DNA from: Synechococcales cyanobacterium PMM_0036
GTDB taxonomy: Bacteria > Cyanobacteriota > Cyanobacteriia > Elainellales > Elainellaceae
Reading direction: 5' to 3'
Length of the DNA stretch: 9,244 bases
Assembly (NCBI GenBank): GCA_949127645.1
Contig: CASBQM010000444.1
Location: 1 to 9,244, forward strand
The notes beneath the pieces were generated by a model. It did no database searches. It had not been told where the DNA came from and was given only the letters and a program-made list of their open reading frames with translations. The position numbers were made by a program, and so were the translations under genes. This document shows positions 5,898 through 9,244 of this stretch, one piece after another. Within the stretch, counting starts at the first letter, position 1. Each line of letters begins with the position of its first letter.

Positions 5898-6938
5898 ATG
5901 ATCCTGAAAAATAAACTTACTGAAGCCCTGAAACAAGCAAAAGGTGAACGAGAAATACACGCCTTTCTAAAGCAGGAACCTTTACTTGTCTGGGCAACTT
6001 TCATGGCTTGTGGTGGACATTCTGATTATGTTATTCCCGAATTTTCTTTGAGCGGAAAGTACTATGCTGATTTTGTTGTCATGCAGTCATTTTCTGGGGG
6101 TTGGAATATCGCATTCATAGAGTTAGAGCCAGTCGATGAAAAGCCTTTTAATAAAGATGGAAGTCCATCTAAGAGACTGCGCGGAGCTATAAAGCAGATC
6201 GATGATTGGCACGATTTTGAGAAAGAGGAGGGAGCATCTTTGCGCTCACACCTAGCTGATGCAGCTCAAAAGTGCGACACGCTATACCCTGAGCGCAATT
6301 TGGGGCGGGAACCTCGGTGTGTCAAAATGCCACTGCGCGACCCTAAAACCTATTTATGTTGCAAGTATTTCATCGTTATGGGTAGACGTAGCCACTTTGA
6401 TGAAGAACTTATTCACGCAAAGTCTAAATTTGCACGCCATCATAATGTTGAGCTATTAACGTATGACCGCTTTACTACGGTTGCTGAAAAGCTAATTCAG
6501 CAATATGAACACTATAAAAGCCGAACAATAGAAAAAGAAGAAAAAGATTTTCTAGATCAGTTTGCCGAAAATCCAGAACAATTTATTGTGTCTGGCAACC
6601 AAGATGTAAGCAAATATCCAAGCGAGATGGATATTTATGGCACTCGCCACAACATACGTTCTAATGAGGAAGGAGATGGTTTTTTAGTCAATGTTCTTGA
6701 TGGTCTGTATGAAATTTTTGAAGATCGTCGAACATTTAATCTCAACAGAATTGATCCTGACGGTTTAGGATTTAATATAGCAATCAATTTAGAATCTTTA
6801 TCTGCTACAATACAACTCGCTGAAATTTATGAGCGATTCATCCACTTTCACATAAACACTAAACACTCGCTCGATTTGGTGAATGAATGTTTGCAGTTTT
6901 TAAGGGAAAACCCGCCGTTTAGACTTGAGCCAGATTAA
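5898..6938 (+). CDS. Shedu-like (SduA/DUF4263) nuclease domain protein
   Basis: 346 residues from ATG 5898; a TTG at 5886 is in frame but less likely. Shedu proteins are single-gene antiphage systems with a PD-(D/E)XK nuclease domain. The domain here spans about 15-190: a helix EREIHAFLKQEP, then VIPEFSLSGKYYADFVV (E48, D58), IAFIELEP (E75-x-E77) and LRGAIKQIDDWHDF (Q100). These fit the D...E-x-[EK]...Q layout of the nuclease fold, but the usual E-x-K lysine is replaced by Glu (ELE), a variant I believe occurs in a DUF4263 subgroup. The second domain (about 190-346) is unassigned and may hold a sensor: it has a charged helix (RTIEKEEKDFLDQF) followed by a mixed alpha/beta part. It is the sole gene of its cassette, ending 55 nt before the third attC. 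Defence is inferred from family. Confidence 0.85.
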   Translation: MILKNKLTEALKQAKGEREIHAFLKQEPLLVWATFMACGGHSDYVIPEFSLSGKYYADFVVMQSFSGGWNIAFIELEPVDEKPFNKDGSPSKRLRGAIKQIDDWHDFEKEEGASLRSHLADAAQKCDTLYPERNLGREPRCVKMPLRDPKTYLCCKYFIVMGRRSHFDEELIHAKSKFARHHNVELLTYDRFTTVAEKLIQQYEHYKSRTIEKEEKDFLDQFAENPEQFIVSGNQDVSKYPSEMDIYGTRHNIRSNEEGDGFLVNVLDGLYEIFEDRRTFNLNRIDPDGLGFNIAINLESLSATIQLAEIYERFIHFHINTKHSLDLVNECLQFLRENPPFRLEPD

Positions 6939-6993
6939 TGTCAAGTTCGAGAAAGTCCATCGTGGGATAAATGTATACAGCCTTTATTCCGCA

Positions 6994-7081
6994 GTCTAAC
7001 AATCGCGCTGCACCGGAACGTATCAATTGGTCGGTTGTAGTTGCAAAGGTTATCTGCGTCCGCTGAACACGACCGTTATGC
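6994..7081 (+). other. attC-like integron recombination site 3
   Basis: Eighty-eight bases, more diverged than sites 1 and 2. R'' GTCTAAC (6994-7000), then AATCG; on the right CGACC and R' GTTATGC (7075-7081). The left arm TAAC-AA-TCG-x-G-x-T-G-CA-x-CGGA-A-CG pairs with the right arm TAAC-GG-TCG-x-G-x-T-CA-x-CGGA-CG, again with one extra G on the left (7010). It shares AGGTTATCTGCG with the other two sites. Confidence 0.75.
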
Positions 7082-7133
7082 TGCTTCAATCCTTGGCAAG
7101 GGATATTCTCAAGGTTTGTTTGTGGAGATTCAA

Positions 7134-7147
7134 TTGTTCTTGAACAA
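7134..7147. repeat. Short palindrome in the cassette D leader
   Basis: TTGTTC-TT-GAACAA, perfect 6-bp arms, 49 nt before ATG 7197. Operator-like in shape; no regulator can be assigned. Confidence 0.3.
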
Positions 7148-7183
7148 GTAAGTTCTTGGCTCATCAGACTGCCAAACACATCT

Positions 7184-7187
7184 AGGA
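7184..7187 (+). promoter_or_regulatory. Ribosome binding site deciding the DUF262 start
   Basis: AGGA lies 9 nt before ATG 7197 but only 3 nt before GTG 7191, so ATG 7197 is preferred. Confidence 0.5.
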
Positions 7188-7196
7188 AAAGTGTCC

Positions 7197-8333
7197 ATGA
7201 GTAAAGAAGACCAAATAATTGATGTAGTAAGTGATGAGCAGAATGATTACTATTCCAACGATGATCTTTACAACATAACGTCTTGGGGAGCAGATTTATC
7301 TTTCAGAGAGTTAATCGCTCAGTATGAAGAAGGAGCACTTTTAAAGCCAGAACTACAACGCCATTACGTTTGGGATAAACCAGAAGCAAGCAGATTTATA
7401 GACTCTGTTTTACTTGGATTGCCAATACCAAGTATTTTTCTGGCTAAAACTATTGATGAGAAAATGCTGATCATCGATGGCTATCAGCGCATCATAACAG
7501 TCTATGACTTTGTTAGAGGCATTTTCGCAGGGGACGGAAAAGTATTTAAACTCTCTAACTCGGAAAAGATAAATAAAAAGTGGCGAGGTAAAGCGTTTTC
7601 TGAACTACCTGAATCAGAGCAAAGAAAAATAAGGGGGACAACGATTCACGCTATCATCTTTGTGCAGAAGCAGCCCAGAGACAATGATACAAGCATGTAT
7701 CAAGTTTTTGAGCGCATAAACACTGGTGGACGTACACTTCTACCACAGGAAATCAGGAATTGTGTCTATCAAGGGTTGTTCAATTCCCTGCTAATAGAAC
7801 TAAACAAAAATCAGAAATGGCGCAATCTGTATGGATTGCCAACTGCTGACTCTCGTATGAGAGATATGGAATTCATTTTAAGATTTTTTGCTTTGAGTTC
7901 CCACGAGTTGCTGAGCAGCAAAGAAGATGGTCGAATTTCATTAAAGAAATATCTAAATGAGTTCATGGGATCTAGTGATGTACGGCAACCCGAGAAACTA
8001 GACTCTATGCAAGAGATCTTTATTAAGACTGCTTTTCTTGTACATGACCGCTTTGGGAAAGAAGCTTTTCATAATATTTCACCTAAAGAGCCAGGAAAGC
8101 TTATTAAAAAGTTTAATCCTACTATTTTCGACTCCATTATGATTGCCAGTCATCTAGCTGCAAGTCGTGGATTAGTTGATACTCAGGATAGGGATTATAA
8201 AAAGCTGAGGCTAGAGTTACTTCATAACGAAGAATATCAAGATTTAATTAAAGTTCGCACGACAGATATTGATCGAATTCAAAAACGTGTGTTACTAGCC
8301 CTGCAATATCTGTATAGCATTGACTATGAATAA
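7197..8333 (+). CDS. DUF262 (ParB/Srx-fold) protein
   Basis: 378 residues. DUF262 domains have a ParB/sulfiredoxin-like fold, bind or split nucleotides, and occur in the GmrSD restriction systems together with DUF1524. Marks here: LKPELQRHYVWDK (residues 49-61, the QR-x-YVW signature), LLGLPIPSIFL, IIDGYQRIITV (residues 92-102; D94-G-Y-Q-R98, with Tyr where Gln is usual), and the later FERINTGGRTL, typical of the family. No DUF1524/HNH domain follows: the C-terminal half is helical and of unknown function. Acidic N-terminal tail of about 23 residues. It overlaps the next gene by 8 nt (ATGAATAA), so the HEPN protein is probably its partner, DUF262 serving as sensor or regulator and HEPN as effector. 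That split is inference. Confidence 0.9.
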   Translation: MSKEDQIIDVVSDEQNDYYSNDDLYNITSWGADLSFRELIAQYEEGALLKPELQRHYVWDKPEASRFIDSVLLGLPIPSIFLAKTIDEKMLIIDGYQRIITVYDFVRGIFAGDGKVFKLSNSEKINKKWRGKAFSELPESEQRKIRGTTIHAIIFVQKQPRDNDTSMYQVFERINTGGRTLLPQEIRNCVYQGLFNSLLIELNKNQKWRNLYGLPTADSRMRDMEFILRFFALSSHELLSSKEDGRISLKKYLNEFMGSSDVRQPEKLDSMQEIFIKTAFLVHDRFGKEAFHNISPKEPGKLIKKFNPTIFDSIMIASHLAASRGLVDTQDRDYKKLRLELLHNEEYQDLIKVRTTDIDRIQKRVLLALQYLYSIDYE

Positions 8334-8817
8334 TGCAGATGTTCAAAGAATGCTGGATGACTGTGATATCGATCTGAAAGCAGTCAAATCCATTATTGAT
8401 TCGCTCGGCTATAGTAGCAACATTGTCCCATATCTTAATAGGTATGCAATTATTAAAGCCTGCGGATCTGCGGAAGTTGCATTCAAGACCATCATCGCTG
8501 ATCACTGTAGCAAACGAGCGAAAAAGCAAGTCAAGTCTTATTTATCTCGTAAAATAAGAAATAGTTCTAGTAATCCTTCATTTGATAAAATTTGTGAGTT
8601 GCTAGGTGACTTTGACAAGGAGTGGAAAAAAGATTTCAAAGATAAATTGAAGTCTCATCCTAACTACAGCAGCTTGACGACATCAATGCAATCTTTGGTG
8701 GATGCTCGCAATGAATTCGCACATGGTGGTAGTCCAAGTGTCACAATTTCAGATGTTATCTCTTACTTTTCTGATTTTCGAGAAGTCTTAGTAATTTTAG
8801 ACAGTATCATCTCTTGA
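8326..8817 (+). CDS. HEPN ribonuclease-like protein (RiboL-PSP / MAE_28990 type)
   Basis: 163 residues from ATG 8326; a TTG at 8320 is in frame but weaker. HEPN domains are small helical bundles that as dimers cut RNA and act in many toxin-antitoxin and antiphage systems. The signature here is VDARNEFAHGG, with R128-N-E-F-A-H133, the exact R-x4-H catalytic motif followed by Gly. The upstream helices (VPYLNRYAIIKACGSAEVAF) with an acidic E50 fit the RiboL-PSP/MAE_28990-type HEPN families. No transmembrane segment. It overlaps the DUF262 gene by 8 nt. Such DUF262-HEPN pairs recur in bacterial genomes by my recollection. A toxic RNase held in check or triggered by the DUF262 protein is the likely design; untested. 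Confidence 0.85.
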   Translation: MNNADVQRMLDDCDIDLKAVKSIIDSLGYSSNIVPYLNRYAIIKACGSAEVAFKTIIADHCSKRAKKQVKSYLSRKIRNSSSNPSFDKICELLGDFDKEWKKDFKDKLKSHPNYSSLTTSMQSLVDARNEFAHGGSPSVTISDVISYFSDFREVLVILDSIIS

Positions 8818-8965
8818 GTAGTTAAATGAAGCCCAGTGATGCCTCTGTGTAACCAGGCACTCAGCGAGACGGTGGTAATTGCATAAACTTTTGGACAGGC
8901 AATAACATTCTCCACAATTGGTTGCCTTACAATGGACACTAAACCTTGCAACTGCGAAGTAGGCA

Positions 8966-9244
8966 ATGAATACTACAGATAGTTCCCCAATGGATGATAA
9001 ATCGTCAGCAGACTTGGTATCTGTGGCAGAGTTGCAGAGCCAAGTTAATGACCTACTCAAACAACTATCGCCTGAGCGATTACAGGTGCTTGCTGATTTT
9101 GCAGCTTACTTGGCAAATGCCGAAAGCGAAGCTGCAACCCAAGAACTTTTGGCAATTCCTGGATTGCTAGAGCGAGTTAAGCAAAATCAAGCAACCCCTA
9201 AAGCCCAATACACCAGTTGGAGAACCCTTCGCTCTGATGTATGA
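8966..9244 (+). CDS. Antitoxin-like small protein, toxin partner beyond the window
   Basis: 92 residues. A polar N-terminus precedes LQSQVNDLLKQLSPERLQVL and ADFAAYLANAESEAATQELL, then AIPGLLERVKQN and TSWRTLRSDV. This helix plus IPGLLE plus W-x-x-LR pattern is that of cyanobacterial type II antitoxins found next to RelE/ParE-type toxins. GAAG (8956-8959) lies 6 nt before ATG 8966; ATG 8990 is a second option. A weak promoter candidate, TTGGAC (8891) to CACAAT (8913) with 16 nt between, lies upstream. The stop TGA ends at the window edge. An ATG at 9237 (ATGTATGA) overlaps it by 8 nt and would begin a protein with Met-Tyr-Asp/Glu, as many RelE-like toxins do; the toxin itself is not seen. Confidence 0.8.
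   Translation: MNTTDSSPMDDKSSADLVSVAELQSQVNDLLKQLSPERLQVLADFAAYLANAESEAATQELLAIPGLLERVKQNQATPKAQYTSWRTLRSDV

Larger units (their letters stand above)
5810..7075 (+). mobile_element. Integron-type gene cassette C (Shedu-like nuclease)
   Basis: About 1.27 kb between the cores at 5809 and 7075. GTTAGACTGC (5809-5818) is the exact reverse complement of GCAGTCTAAC (6991-7000). The distinct AGAC core differs from cassettes A and B and is matched at its own end, so the pairing is cassette-specific. Confidence 0.7.
7076..8817 (+). mobile_element. Integron-type gene cassette D, right end not identified
   Basis: Begins at the core of attC site 3 (GTTATGCTGC, 7075-7084) and holds the DUF262 and HEPN genes. 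Its own attC should start with a sequence like GCAGCATAAC; none is found after 8817. The nearest string, GCATAAAC (8881-8888), has an extra A and no attC-like partner. The end given is the last gene's stop codon. Either the attC is lost, or the cassette runs past the window. Confidence 0.4.

Noticed and set aside
3447..7081. CRISPR array
   Set aside because: The repeats are 86-88 nt, 1-2 kb apart, with internal stem symmetry; there are no short regular spacers.
6919..7179. Minus-strand open frame across attC site 3
   Set aside because: It runs through the recombination site and both flanking leaders; no domain recognised.
8835..8861. Hairpin AGT-GCCT / AGGC-ACT after the HEPN gene as a terminator
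   Set aside because: Seven broken base pairs with a three-base bulge and no T-tract.
8881..8927. GCATAAAC and GGCAATAAC...GTTGCC as attC remains
   Set aside because: Cores are imperfect and the arms enclose too few bases with no L'/L'' pairing.
8763..9060. Two minus-strand open frames near the right end
   Set aside because: They overlap the HEPN and antitoxin-like genes and show no recognisable family.

Overview
The window reads as chromosomal DNA of a cyanobacterium. The left 2 kb carries five full copies of the HIP1 octamer GCGATCGC (52, 721, 952, 998, 1905) and 15 copies of its CGATCG core, and holds an arsenosugar-type radical SAM gene of a form I associate with cyanobacteria. The right 7.2 kb has no full HIP1 site, only four CGATCG cores, and looks more AT-rich. 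This suggests a resident backbone on the left and acquired DNA on the right.

Layout. 2-769: 3' part of a short-chain dehydrogenase/reductase. 863-1987: ArsS-like radical SAM protein. 1988-2653: a gene-free stretch with a large REP-like palindrome and a short direct/inverted repeat cluster. From 2553 rightward there is a run of integron-type gene cassettes, all on the + strand. Three attC-like recombination sites (3447-3533, 5730-5815, 6994-7081) share the R''-L''...L'-R' plan, and each has one extra unpaired G at the same place. No integrase gene is visible, so within this window it is an attC cluster without an integrase (CALIN-like).

Cassettes. A (2554-3527): a class I SAM methyltransferase whose stop codon lies inside its attC. 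B (3528-5809): four genes, a winged-helix-like protein overlapping a DUF4145/HEPN-like protein, then a small antitoxin-like protein followed 3 nt later by a retropepsin-like aspartic protease fold protein. C (5810-7075): a Shedu-like (DUF4263) PD-(D/E)XK nuclease. D (from 7076): a DUF262 (ParB/Srx-fold) protein overlapping a HEPN ribonuclease-like protein with an intact R-x4-H motif; its right-hand attC is not visible. The last gene (8966-9244) resembles a cyanobacterial antitoxin, and its toxin partner would begin at or beyond the window edge.

The last 6-7 bases before each attC, plus a few more upstream, are complementary to the first 10-11 bases of the same cassette (three of three cases). 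This fixes the cassette limits independently of gene content. Taken together, the right part looks like a small cassette-borne set of defence or conflict modules (Shedu, DUF262+HEPN, winged helix+DUF4145, antitoxin-like pairs) in a cyanobacterium. The family assignments come from motif reading, not from searches; the defence role is inference.
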